DNA of 64,000 nucleotides. Source: Fimbriimonadaceae bacterium. GTDB taxonomy: Bacteria; Armatimonadota; Fimbriimonadia; Fimbriimonadales; Fimbriimonadaceae. The notes beneath the pieces were generated by a model. It was not told the DNA's origin. It was given only the letters and a program-made list of their open reading frames with translations, and made no database searches. This document shows positions 40,492 through 48,579 of this stretch, piece by piece (positions within the stretch are counted from its first letter, which is position 1; every line of letters starts with the position of its first letter). Where the stretch lies: the NCBI GenBank assembly GCA_019638775.1, contig JAHBTD010000002.1, positions 620,001-684,000 on the forward strand, given 5' to 3'. The position numbers were made by a program, and so were the translations under genes.

Positions 40492-41544
40492 TTATAAGGA
40501 CGTGTAGACCTGCTCCATACGCTCGGCAAAATGGGCAATGGTAAATTCGTCCTGATGCCGTTTACGTGCCGCGGCGGACATCTCGTTCCATTCGTCTTTG
40601 CTCTTCGACTTTAGTCTGAAAGCCGCTTTAGCAAGTTCTTGAGCATCGCCTTTTTCAGACAAATAGCCCGTTATCCCTTCATCCACAAGCTCGGGCAAAC
40701 CTCCGCTAATCGAACCCAGAATCGGCACTCCCACGGAGAGAGCTTCCAGGGCAGAGTAAGGAAACGCCTCTTCCCAAACGCTGGGAATGGCGACAGCGTC
40801 CATCGCCGACATCGCGTTCGCCACGTTATCAACAAAACCCCGGAACTGAACCTTCGATGGATGAGTTTCGGCCAACCTCTTAAGTTCGGGCTCTTGCGGG
40901 CCGGACCCAAAAATCTGAATGGAGACCTCTTCAGGCAGAAACTCGGCGCTGTTGATGAGCGTGTCGACTCCCTTCTCGGGCACGAGCCTGCCAAAGAACC
41001 CGATCGCGAACTTATCGTTCAGCCCCAACGACGATCTCGCAGCCTCTCGCTTTTGAGTTGGTACAAGCCCAGGCACCCCAGCCTTTGCCACAGTCATCCG
41101 TTCTGCAGGGATGCCAGATTCAGTAAGGATACGCTGAACAGCATCTGAGACTGGAACGATATGCTCGAACAGCCCCAAGTATCGCTTCACCTTTGTTGCA
41201 GACCAAGGCAGAACCACATGCCGGGTCATAAGCACTCGCTGTTGCTTTGCAATTCTTGCGGCTATGGCAGGCACAACGAAGTCAGGTGAGAAATGAACGT
41301 GAAAAACATCGAAGTTCTCTTTTCTCAGCAACCTGAGGTACTTAGGTAACAGCGAGAGCTGAAACTGCCGTTTGAGGGCGACGTTGTGATGCGTACCCAC
41401 TGCTTTTTGATTGAGTGGGCTTCCTTTTGGGCATGTGACGTGAACCTCATGCCCCCGCTCGACAAGCCCTTCTGCAAGGTAGACCACGTAGCGCTCGATC
41501 CCGCCCCAGTCGAATAAAGAACTCCCGACCTGTAGGATCTTCAC
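40492..41544 (-). CDS. GT4-family glycosyltransferase
   Basis: 350 residues from GTG 41544. GT-B fold retaining transferase: N-terminal MKILQVGSSLFDWGGIERYV (the glycine loop), VGFFGRLVPEKGVDTLINSA-type central strand read as IGFFGRLVPEKGVDTLI, and the nucleotide-sugar motif WEEAFPYSALEALSVGVPIL with the E-x7-E pair. It adds a sugar to a lipid or polymer precursor at the cytosolic face; donor and acceptor unknown. Seven nt after the esterase gene and 43 bp before dsbD, so probably co-transcribed with both. Confidence 0.9.
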   Translation of the reverse strand: MKILQVGSSLFDWGGIERYVVYLAEGLVERGHEVHVTCPKGSPLNQKAVGTHHNVALKRQFQLSLLPKYLRLLRKENFDVFHVHFSPDFVVPAIAARIAKQQRVLMTRHVVLPWSATKVKRYLGLFEHIVPVSDAVQRILTESGIPAERMTVAKAGVPGLVPTQKREAARSSLGLNDKFAIGFFGRLVPEKGVDTLINSAEFLPEEVSIQIFGSGPQEPELKRLAETHPSKVQFRGFVDNVANAMSAMDAVAIPSVWEEAFPYSALEALSVGVPILGSISGGLPELVDEGITGYLSEKGDAQELAKAAFRLKSKSKDEWNEMSAAARKRHQDEFTIAHFAERMEQVYTSL

Positions 41545-41551
41545 GTTTGCC

Positions 41552-42454
41552 TCAGAGCTTGGCTAAGAGCCAATCACGGTTGTTGTGGATCATGTCTGGG
41601 AACCAGTCATGACCAACCTCATATCGACGCAAAACCTTCTCGCCTGCCAAGGATTCATAGATCGACTCGACGACCGGAGGTCGACAAGACGGATCTTTTT
41701 CTCCGAGCGAGACATGTGTTGGGACACCACAAAACACAGCTTGGTTAAGCGTATCGAAGTAAGAAACGGTATGCAGCACTCGCTCTAAACCGAGTGGAAT
41801 CGTATCAGCGTAGTCTGTGATTTCTTTGAGCGGATAGCGATAAACCTGCTTGCCGAGTGTGTCGTTCATCGCCCCGAAAAACGGCATGTCTGCGCACACG
41901 GCCTTGACGATTGAGCACCAAGCGCCTAGCCAAACCGCAAACCCCGCCCCTTGGCTCATGCCCATAGCAGCAATTCGGTCCTCGTCGACTTCAAACTGCG
42001 CCTGAAAAACGCGTGTCGCAATGTAGGCGTTCTGAAACATGGTGCGGAAGATGAATGTTTGCGGGTCTTCAATCCCCTCGGAAAAGTAGCCCCTCTCCAT
42101 CCGGTAAGTCTCCTGATGAAAAGCGTCGTGGCCAAAGAAATTGAAGCTCATGCTGACAAACCCATCGCGGGTGCCAAACTCATTCGGGAGCAAAGATTCG
42201 CGGCCATAGGGCGGTATCCAGACAAAGCCAGGAGCCTTTCGAACACCCTCCGGTATCGCGATCCACCCGTGAAGCTGTGCCTCGTGCATGCCCAAAAAGT
42301 CGATTCGTTCGACGCGGAATCCAGGCAGGTCGAAATCGTTGGCCATGGACCGCCTGTAATCTAGGCGTGCTGCTTTAGCTTCACTAGCCGCCTCCAACCA
42401 GAATGATTCGATGTCCTCTGGGAGATAGGGCTTGTAGGGCGCGTAGTCGCTCAT
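41552..42454 (-). CDS. acetyl xylan esterase (AXE1)-like alpha/beta hydrolase
   Basis: 300 residues from ATG 42454, whose ATGA overlaps the stop of the NIL gene. The AXE1/cephalosporin-C deacetylase pattern is clear: DFDLPGFRVERIDFLGMHEA, PGFVWIPPYGRESLLPN, nucleophile AAMGMSQGAGFAVWLGAWCS, acid SLGEKDPSCRPP and base YEVGHDWFPDM. Such enzymes remove acetyl groups from sugars or antibiotics. No signal peptide, so it acts in the cytosol, perhaps on precursors handled by the glycosyltransferase that follows. Confidence 0.85.
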   Translation of the reverse strand: MSDYAPYKPYLPEDIESFWLEAASEAKAARLDYRRSMANDFDLPGFRVERIDFLGMHEAQLHGWIAIPEGVRKAPGFVWIPPYGRESLLPNEFGTRDGFVSMSFNFFGHDAFHQETYRMERGYFSEGIEDPQTFIFRTMFQNAYIATRVFQAQFEVDEDRIAAMGMSQGAGFAVWLGAWCSIVKAVCADMPFFGAMNDTLGKQVYRYPLKEITDYADTIPLGLERVLHTVSYFDTLNQAVFCGVPTHVSLGEKDPSCRPPVVESIYESLAGEKVLRRYEVGHDWFPDMIHNNRDWLLAKL

Positions 42455-42693
42455 TGCGCGCCGACGGCGCGTTGCTGGGCTTCGATGTGCATCCCTGTGG
42501 TCATGAGCCAAGCCGTCGCGCGTTGAATCTCCTCAACCGGGCCCTCACATTCAATCAAAAGCCAACCGAAATCGGTATCGACATTTGCCTTCTTGATCGT
42601 GACTTTAACATTGAAGTCTCGGCTAAGCTGCCAAATCCAAGGCTTGCCGACCGCTTCCTTCCCTGCGGTGATGCTGATTTCGACTCTCTCCAT
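42451..42693 (-). CDS. stand-alone NIL (ACT-like) domain protein
   Basis: 80 residues from ATG 42693; the frame extends to 42738 without support. The ferredoxin-like NIL fold is seen in WQLSRDFNVKVTIKKANVDT, DFGWLLIECEGPVEEIQRAT and a closing strand. NIL domains usually sit at the C-terminus of methionine ABC transporter ATPases (MetN) or next to ferredoxin domains and bind small effectors. As a single domain it may be a ligand sensor. It overlaps the esterase gene by 4 bp and heads the operon. Confidence 0.75.
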   Translation of the reverse strand: MERVEISITAGKEAVGKPWIWQLSRDFNVKVTIKKANVDTDFGWLLIECEGPVEEIQRATAWLMTTGMHIEAQQRAVGAQ

Positions 42694-42829
42694 GATATAA
42701 GCGCCTTCTGCATGTCGGCAAGTGTGAAAGACTGCCAACTATTCAGTTCATTTTACCGTGAACTAGAACAGATGGAACGGGCTGCCTGTCAAACTTACCT
42801 GCAGGGGAAAGTCCCCGCAAGGTGATTTA

Positions 42830-43687
42830 ATGAATCGAAAGTTGAAAATCGGATTGTTGACCGGTCTAACGACCGCTGTTATCATGTCCTCTGGCTGTGG
42901 AGGAGCAACGAGTGGCTTCAGCCCGTTTTCCTTTGGAGGCTTGATGTTCTACAACTCAGGCAACCTCTTCACAATGCTGCAGAACGGCAGCAATGTGCGC
43001 CCCGGCCCAACGAATGTTTTCCTTGGGTCAATGACGTTTAATCGAAAAATTGTCACGAGTCGTACGATCAGTGGCGTTAGCCAGATAATCATCTGCAATG
43101 CTGACGGTTCGGCAGAGGTTCAACTGACGAACTCAACAGGGGGAAATCTCCGACCTTCGGTTGATCCTAACGGTACGAAGATAGCGTTCATATCTTCTCG
43201 CGATGGCAACAACGAAATCTATGTGATGAACATCGATGGCACAAACCAAACGCGACTGACCAACGACGCAGGTTCTGATTATTTTCCTAGCATCAGCGCT
43301 GACGGAACCAAGATCATTTTCAATTCAGATCGCGACGGAAACGAGGAGGTTTACTCGATCAACGTCAACGGAACCGGTCTGACGAGGCTGACGAACAATG
43401 CGGCGGATGACATCACCCCAGCATGGTCAGAGGACGGTACCGAAATTCTATTCTGTACCGATCGCGATGGCAACTTTGAAATCTATCGCGCTAATGCGAA
43501 CGGTACGTCACCGACTCGCATTACAACTACCGCAGAGGACGAGGTGCATGCTTCCTACAGCATAGACGGATCGCGAATTTTCTACTATGATAGTACGAGC
43601 GAGGTTCGACGCATCAATCCTGACGGTTCGACAAGAGTGACGCTCTCGTCGGGTGGTGGAACAAAGACCGCCTGCTGGGTGTTCTGA
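42830..43687 (+). CDS. TolB-like beta-propeller lipoprotein
   Basis: 285 residues. Lipoprotein signal MNRKLKIGLLTGLTTAVIMS with SSGC lipobox. Six or so PD40 propeller strands of the form ADGTKIIFNSDRDGNEEVYS with TRLTNDA spacers, as in TolB. A paralogue with the same repeats is at 48580, on the other strand. In TolB this propeller binds partners below the outer membrane; here the role is inferred as surface or periplasmic protein binding. Followed by a strong terminator. Confidence 0.88.
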   Translation: MNRKLKIGLLTGLTTAVIMSSGCGGATSGFSPFSFGGLMFYNSGNLFTMLQNGSNVRPGPTNVFLGSMTFNRKIVTSRTISGVSQIIICNADGSAEVQLTNSTGGNLRPSVDPNGTKIAFISSRDGNNEIYVMNIDGTNQTRLTNDAGSDYFPSISADGTKIIFNSDRDGNEEVYSINVNGTGLTRLTNNAADDITPAWSEDGTEILFCTDRDGNFEIYRANANGTSPTRITTTAEDEVHASYSIDGSRIFYYDSTSEVRRINPDGSTRVTLSSGGGTKTACWVF

Positions 43688-43728
43688 TTCCAAAACTCAA
43701 GTTTCTGATTCCGATCAACTAACGCCTG

Positions 43729-43771
43729 CGCCCTGAGACTCTTGCCAAGAGAGTCTTGGGGCGTTCTTTTT
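43729..43771 (+). terminator. intrinsic terminator after TolB-like gene
   Basis: CGCCCTGAGACTCTT (43729-43743) pairs with the complementary arm ending at 43763, with a 2-nt mismatch, and is followed by TTCTTTTTT. Confidence 0.82.
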
Positions 43772-43847
43772 TCAATCTGCACACTGGCCGCATCACAGTG
43801 CGTGGTGCACGTGGGCCTGAGTCGAACACAACTTCCCCGTTTCGCCG

Positions 43848-43853
43848 TATAAT
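43848..43853 (+). promoter_or_regulatory. consensus -10 TATAAT of leuA
   Basis: TATAAT 34 nt before ATG 43888. A ribosome-binding site GAAGGGA sits 8 nt before the ATG, so this gene has a true leader. No clear -35 at 17 bp. Confidence 0.6.
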
Positions 43854-43887
43854 CTGAGTAACTCAACTCATTCCCGAAGGGACAACT

Positions 43888-45030
43888 ATGGCTGACCGAG
43901 TACTTGTTTTTGACACTACATTGCGTGATGGCGAGCAGAGCCCAGGAGTTCACCTGAATATGTCCGAGAAGCTGGAGATTGGGCACGCTCTCGTTGACCT
44001 TGGTGTGGACATTATCGAAGCAGGATTCCCTGTCAGTTCACCTGGCGACTTCGAAGCCTGCCAAACCCTTGCTCGCGAACTTCGCGGGGTCCAGATTTGT
44101 GGCCTCACTCGTGCTCGTGCGAACGATATTGACGTTGCAGGAGAAGCCATTAAACCCGCCGAGAATCCCCGGATTCACACAGGACTTGGTGTCAGCGACA
44201 ACCATCTTGAGCACAAGTTGAGAATGACGCGTGAACAGGCGCTGGAGGTTGGGGTCAATGCCGTCAAGCACGCACGAAGATACACCGACAACATTGAGTA
44301 CTTCATGGAGGATTCCGGTCGCGCCGACCCGGCTTACGTTTACCAAGTCGTGGAGGCGGTCATCGCGGCGGGTGCAACCACGATTAATGTTCCGGACACA
44401 ACCGGATACACCTACCCCAACGAGTATTACCACCTCATCAAGGGGATCCGCGAGAACGTCCCCAATGCAGACAAGGCCATCTTTAGCTGTCACTGCCACA
44501 ACGACCTTGGCATGGCAACAGCGAATACGCTTGCTGGAGTGATGGGCGGAGCACGCCAAGTCGAGGTGACCGTGAACGGCATCGGTGAGCGAGCGGGCAA
44601 CACTTCACTCGAAGAGGTTGTGATGGCGCTCTATATCCGCAAGGACTATTTTAAGTGTGAGACTGCTGTCGAGACGAGCAAGCTACTCCCGATTTCGCGG
44701 ATGGTCTCTCGCCTCACCGGAATGGTGGTTCAACGCAACAAAGCAGTTGTCGGAGCCAATGCCTACGCACACAGCTCGGGCATCCACCAGGATGGCGTTC
44801 TCAAAGAGCGCAGCACCTATGAGATTATCGATCCTCACTTGGTGGGAGCCGAAAAGTCGGAGATCATTTTGACGGCGCGTTCAGGTAGGCATGGGCTAAA
44901 GCACAGGCTTGCCGAGCTTGGGTTTAACTTCACCGATGAACGGTTTGAGGACATCTATGGCAAGTTCATCGCCGCTGCGGATGAGAAGGATGAGATCGGG
45001 GACGAAGATTTGCGCATGCTTGTGAGTTGA
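43888..45030 (+). CDS. leuA: 2-isopropylmalate synthase, catalytic part only
   Basis: Condenses acetyl-CoA with 2-oxoisovalerate, the first step of leucine synthesis. 380 residues: TIM-barrel motif [52 protein letters not shown], metal site HCHNDLGMA and [11 protein letters not shown], then the linker region [20 protein letters not shown] and [14 protein letters not shown]. It stops after [10 protein letters not shown], where full-length LeuA (about 500-550) continues into the leucine-binding regulatory domain. That domain is absent in all frames downstream, so feedback inhibition by leucine is probably lost. Homocitrate or citramalate synthase are alternatives; the linker favours LeuA. Confidence 0.88.
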   Translation: MADRVLVFDTTLRDGEQSPGVHLNMSEKLEIGHALVDLGVDIIEAGFPVSSPGDFEACQTLARELRGVQICGLTRARANDIDVAGEAIKPAENPRIHTGLGVSDNHLEHKLRMTREQALEVGVNAVKHARRYTDNIEYFMEDSGRADPAYVYQVVEAVIAAGATTINVPDTTGYTYPNEYYHLIKGIRENVPNADKAIFSCHCHNDLGMATANTLAGVMGGARQVEVTVNGIGERAGNTSLEEVVMALYIRKDYFKCETAVETSKLLPISRMVSRLTGMVVQRNKAVVGANAYAHSSGIHQDGVLKERSTYEIIDPHLVGAEKSEIILTARSGRHGLKHRLAELGFNFTDERFEDIYGKFIAAADEKDEIGDEDLRMLVS

Positions 45031-45173
45031 ACTTTGGGCTCATACACTATCCCGCATAGTCGAGCTTGTACTTCAATCAGGATCTCTTCAGTGCCTCAGG
45101 GGCCAAAAGCTTCTATCCTTGGTTTGGCGCAACCTCCAGGTATGAGGCTACAACCTCAATCCAATAGAGACGT

Positions 45174-45337
45174 CATCCTCCTCCTTGACGGGGGAGGAAA
45201 GAGGTGGGGGTGGCGTGTATCGAACGCCAAAGTCCGGCATAGAACTTCTCGGCAACTCTTGCCCAGCACAAGCCAACACCTGCAGCAAGAGCAACTGCCA
45301 CCCCCATCCCGACCTTCCCCCGTCAAGGGGGAAGGGG
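45174..45337. repeat. paired hairpin element (inverted repeat of about 42 bp)
   Basis: Left arm 45174-45215 and right arm 45297-45340 are imperfect inverted copies. Each arm contains a hairpin, CCTCCTCC/GGGGGAGG on the left and CCTTCCCCC/GGGGGAAGG with GTCAA loop (45313-45335) on the right, plus a GGTGGGGGTGGC or GCCACCCCCA block facing inward. About 80 bp lie between. Same family as 905-1061 and 14466-14504. Confidence 0.85.
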
Positions 45338-45357
45338 ACGATGTTAGGTGTTGTTGA

Positions 45358-45675
45358 CTGGGTCAGGTCCATCACGTCCTGTATGCAGGATTTGCCGAGC
45401 CTATCTACAGCTCATCCAACGAGTTCTTCAGTTCTGCGGTGGACTACCCTATGCCGCAGACCGGCAACATCGTTATTCTTCAGCCTGGGGAATCAAAGGT
45501 TCTACGGCGTCAGGTACAGCTAAATCCCGCGACTTCAATGGGCACACACATCCTGGTCTTTGGGCTGGATATCCCCGAATACTTGGGATACCACGATCCA
45601 GTGCCTAACCCTCCGAAAACGCATGTCAAGCCTGTGTATGCCCCAATAAGAGTATCGATTTTGAAGCTCCTCTGA
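45358..45675 (+). pseudogene. gene remnant without a start, 3' part of an unknown gene
   Basis: One open frame, from just after TGA 45355-45357, of 105 codons. It reads like real protein (GQVHHVLYAGFAEPIYSSSN, PMPQTGNIVILQPGESKVLR, THILVFGLDIPEYLGYHDPV) but has no ATG, and its first in-frame GTG is internal (45439). The frame begins 17 bp after a hairpin repeat, as if the element had replaced the 5' end. A short protein starting at GTG 45439 is the alternative. Family not recognised. Confidence 0.45.
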
Positions 45676-45726
45676 ACTACACAAGCAATATGGTCGTGTC
45701 CTACAGATCGCTTCGGCAAAGCCCAT

Positions 45727-45732
45727 CATAAT
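45727..45732 (+). promoter_or_regulatory. -10-like CATAAT 6 nt before the SRAP gene
   Basis: CATAAT, GCTCCT, ATG 45739, one base from the consensus. Confidence 0.45.
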
Positions 45733-45738
45733 GCTCCT

Positions 45739-46296
45739 ATGTGCTCCGTGATTTGGACACTCCAAAAGTCGAATGCAGAGCAACGGCGCAAGCGGCCATC
45801 GGAATCTGCAGAGCTGATTTTGCCCAAGCAGCAAGTCATCGACGCTTCTTGGGGCTTCAAGGAGAGCTTTGACGACAAGCCGAAACTCGTGATCAATGCA
45901 CGGTCGGAGACGATCACTGAGAAGGAGATGTTTCGTCCGTACATCGGTTTTGGTCGGGCGGTTGTGCGAGTCTCCAAGTTTGGCGATTGGGAGCGCTATT
46001 CTCACAAGGAGAAGCTGCTTTGGGAGTTCACACCCACAAACGCCGAAGAATTTCAACTCGCATGTCTGTGGCGAATGCAGGATGGAAAACCCGAGTTTGT
46101 CATCCTTACGACGACTTCCAATGAACTTTACGAGCGCGTAGGTGACCGGATGCCGTGCGTGTTGACCGACCAAGATTCGGCGCTATGGCTTGGAGAGGAC
46201 ACGGAAAAGGCCCTTGATGCACTGCACACCTTCCCTGCTGAGGGAATGCGGGCTGTACACGAAGAGCCTTTGCAAGAATCTCTATTCGAGATTTAG
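45739..46296 (+). CDS. divergent SRAP (HMCES/YedK-like) protein
   Basis: 185 residues, short for the family (about 220). SRAP proteins cross-link to abasic sites in single-stranded DNA through Cys2 and are linked to the SOS response. Here Cys2 is kept (MCSVIWTL), and NARSETITEKEMFRPY keeps the Asn of the N-A-R-x-E-T motif, as does WGFKESFDDKP. The catalytic Glu of the (F/Y)-Y-E-W motif is Asp in SKFGDWERYS, and the His of I-H-D-R-M-P is Gly in RVGDRMPCVL. So two of the residues that control cross-link chemistry are changed. Assignment rests on motif order; the activity may differ. Confidence 0.72.
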   Translation: MCSVIWTLQKSNAEQRRKRPSESAELILPKQQVIDASWGFKESFDDKPKLVINARSETITEKEMFRPYIGFGRAVVRVSKFGDWERYSHKEKLLWEFTPTNAEEFQLACLWRMQDGKPEFVILTTTSNELYERVGDRMPCVLTDQDSALWLGEDTEKALDALHTFPAEGMRAVHEEPLQESLFEI

Positions 46297-46307
46297 GTCA
46301 GCGTGGG

Positions 46308-47048
46308 TTAATGACCGCTACCGTGGCCGCCACCCTTTCCATTTCCGCCGCCTTTGCCTTGACCTTTACCGCCCTTCGAGTTACTGCCGCCAGTAGCTTT
46401 CCCCTGACTCTTGCCTTGACCGAAGTTCGGCTTTGTTTGGGTCGAACTCTTCGCGCTGCTCGCTCTTACCGGTTTGTTCGAGTGTTTCTTCCAGTCCGTG
46501 AACTTCACGCCGTGCTTCTTGCTAACGGTATCCCAGTTGTGGGAATGCTTGTACTCTTCGTATATGCTGCGCGGGCTTTTGTTTTTCGCCTTACCGATGA
46601 CGATAGCGCCACAAATGTCTTCTATCTGGGCACCCGATTTTCGCATGCGATCATAGTCGTCATGCTTGGTGCCGAATCGCTGGCGAAACACATCGCGCCA
46701 CACTCTGTCTGAGTCAAAATAGCCTGCATTTCGCATCTTGTTAAAGTCGCCTGGATGGATGCGCAGTTCGTGGGCGATCTGCCCCCAGCCGAGACCTTGC
46801 TGTCGCAGCCGCCAAACCCTGTCTGGTGTCGTATTCATGCGTCGCGAGCCTGAGATAATGCTCGCAAGATCAAAGACTGAATACTTCGAGTCCGTGCGAA
46901 CCTTGCTTATCTCGGTTGTGCTGAATCCATAGCGGTCTGCTAGAACGCCGGTCAGTATCTTCTCAAGAACCGTGTCGGAGTGAGCTTGTGCTGTCAACCC
47001 GAAAAGGACTCCTGCCAATGTTGCTGAAACGAAAAATGGTTTTCGCAT
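46308..47048 (-). CDS. secreted helical protein with repeated R-x-x-G-x-x-W motif, basic Gly tail
   Basis: 246 residues; AAGGAGAACGCAC precedes the ATG. Signal peptide MRKPFFVSATLAGVLFGLTA ending AQAHS. The body has three copies of a helical unit that includes VWRLRQQGLGWGQIAHELRI, YDRMRKSGAQIEDICGAIVI and IYEEYKHSHNWDTVSKKHGV. Such repeats are found in secreted bacterial proteins of unknown function. The last 60 residues are Gly/Lys/Ser-rich (GKGQGKGGGNGKGGGHGSGH). Convergent with the SRAP gene, 11 bp away. Confidence 0.68.
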   Translation of the reverse strand: MRKPFFVSATLAGVLFGLTAQAHSDTVLEKILTGVLADRYGFSTTEISKVRTDSKYSVFDLASIISGSRRMNTTPDRVWRLRQQGLGWGQIAHELRIHPGDFNKMRNAGYFDSDRVWRDVFRQRFGTKHDDYDRMRKSGAQIEDICGAIVIGKAKNKSPRSIYEEYKHSHNWDTVSKKHGVKFTDWKKHSNKPVRASSAKSSTQTKPNFGQGKSQGKATGGSNSKGGKGQGKGGGNGKGGGHGSGH

Positions 47049-47220
47049 GTGCGTTCTCCTTGGTCAATCTTTAGGATCAACCTCCTCAAATCCTTCGACT
47101 CCAAGAATGGGATCGCGGTTCAGATGGCCCACGGGTCCATCATTGTCAACAGCCAGCTTGCGTTCAATCACAGTAGTGATAACAATGAACTAACTGCCCG
47201 TTACTAACGGCATGATCGCA

Positions 47221-48552
47221 CTAAGCCCCTTCGCTGAGAACTGAGGATAGGCGCTTCCGATCGCCCGGCAAAAGAGGAAGTCGATATCGCTCTCTTAGCT
47301 CCATTGCTTTTTCAAGCCATTTGGACGCCTCACCCGATCTCGCCCCAAGCAAAGCTAAGCCCTCGAGTGCATGAACCTGAACAGTGCGAATGCCGTATGT
47401 TTCACAGAACTGCACAAGGTCATTCAGCAACGCTCTTGGTTCCTCTTCCTTGCCTTCAGCGATCAAAATGTAGACTTCGGCTATGCTCATCTGTGAAGCT
47501 AAACGCGCATCAGAGTTTCCACCGGCTAGTGCTTTCGCTGATGCCAGCTTTTCACGTGCTTGCTCGGGCAGTTCTGCAAGCCCGAGATAGATCGCCTCGT
47601 GTACGTTCACGATAGGACTGGGGGGCAACTGAGAAAGCAATCTGAGGGCTCTATCGAAGTCACCGCTATAGCCATAGCAAAGCGCCTCGGCGTGTCGGAA
47701 CCGGTCAACAGCTTCTTTTAGTTTGTGTGTCTCCGCAATCTCTATTGCTCCAGAAAGCAACTTGCAGGCTTTCTCGAAGCGTCCTCTAAAGATCAAGAAT
47801 ATGGCGGCAGAGTGCGCTGCGGCTGTCCAGTCTGACGCGTCCTTCTCTGGCTGCAGTTTGCCAAGCGCTACTTTGGCGGCTGACATCCCTTCTTCACTTC
47901 TGCCTGCCCACATCAGAACAATTGCAAACTGGGATCGCCCCCAGGGCAGCAGGGGATGATCGGCTGGCGCTTCGTGCAAGCTAAGTCGCAAAGCGTCTTC
48001 TACCAGCGGTAGAGGCATATTGGGGATCAATTCACGGCAGGTGTGCAGCATATCCAGTACACGTGTCGGATCCTTGACTATTGTCCACTCCAGTAGAGAA
48101 GCTGCACCACGGGCCGCCTCTCCCAAATCTCCCAGTGGAGCGAAGCTGGCAAGTTCGGATCGATAGGATTCAAAGGCGGGTTCTGGCATCTCTGGCAAAA
48201 GGGCGACGTTGCCTGCGTCCTTTCGGGAGTTGAGGCACTCTAAAGCATCACAAGAAAAATGTTCAAGTGCGAGTCGGCAGACGTCGCGGGTGGCATCAAC
48301 GACATGAACTGGCTCGAAAGCCTCCTTTAAGTCCTTTATCGCTTGACGAAGGCTCTGTTGCTGATTCACTTTTGGCTTGTCAGGCCAAAGTTGCTGTCCG
48401 AGGGATTCGCGCGTTATCGCCAAGCCATCGTTTAGCGCGAGCAGAGCCATCAAGGCTCGCGCTTTGCGAGAGGGGATGACGATCTCTTCGCCCGACGGCG
48501 AAGCCACTCGAAATCCCCCCAGGAGTCGGATTTTCCATACTTCCGATGGCAC
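47221..48552 (-). CDS. BTAD/SARP-like transcriptional regulator with TPR-type helices
   Basis: 443 residues from GTG 48552. N-terminal winged-helix DNA-binding domain of OmpR/SARP type: KIRLLGGFRVASPSGEEIVI, PSRKARALMALLALNDG and LGQQLWPDKPKVNQQQSLRQ with AIKDLKEAF, the pattern that precedes the bacterial transcriptional activation domain. The remaining 330 residues are helical hairpins (YGYSGDFDRALRLLSQLPPS, AELPEQAREKLASAKALAGG) like TPR. SARP-type proteins activate accessory gene clusters. Its own target may be the adjacent TolB-like gene upstream or distant genes. Confidence 0.8.
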   Translation of the reverse strand: MPSEVWKIRLLGGFRVASPSGEEIVIPSRKARALMALLALNDGLAITRESLGQQLWPDKPKVNQQQSLRQAIKDLKEAFEPVHVVDATRDVCRLALEHFSCDALECLNSRKDAGNVALLPEMPEPAFESYRSELASFAPLGDLGEAARGAASLLEWTIVKDPTRVLDMLHTCRELIPNMPLPLVEDALRLSLHEAPADHPLLPWGRSQFAIVLMWAGRSEEGMSAAKVALGKLQPEKDASDWTAAAHSAAIFLIFRGRFEKACKLLSGAIEIAETHKLKEAVDRFRHAEALCYGYSGDFDRALRLLSQLPPSPIVNVHEAIYLGLAELPEQAREKLASAKALAGGNSDARLASQMSIAEVYILIAEGKEEEPRALLNDLVQFCETYGIRTVQVHALEGLALLGARSGEASKWLEKAMELRERYRLPLLPGDRKRLSSVLSEGA

Positions 48553-48579
48553 ACGAACAGTATGTGCCGACGCAACACT

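Noticed and set aside
43854-43887. Possible leucine attenuator or T-box before leuA
   Set aside because: Only 34 nt lie between the -10 box and the ATG, too short for a T-box or leader peptide, and no run of Leu codons is seen.
45034-45357. Frames of 75-112 codons across the repeat pair
   Set aside because: They translate hairpin repeats into Pro/Gly/Arg-rich strings and have no protein-like pattern.
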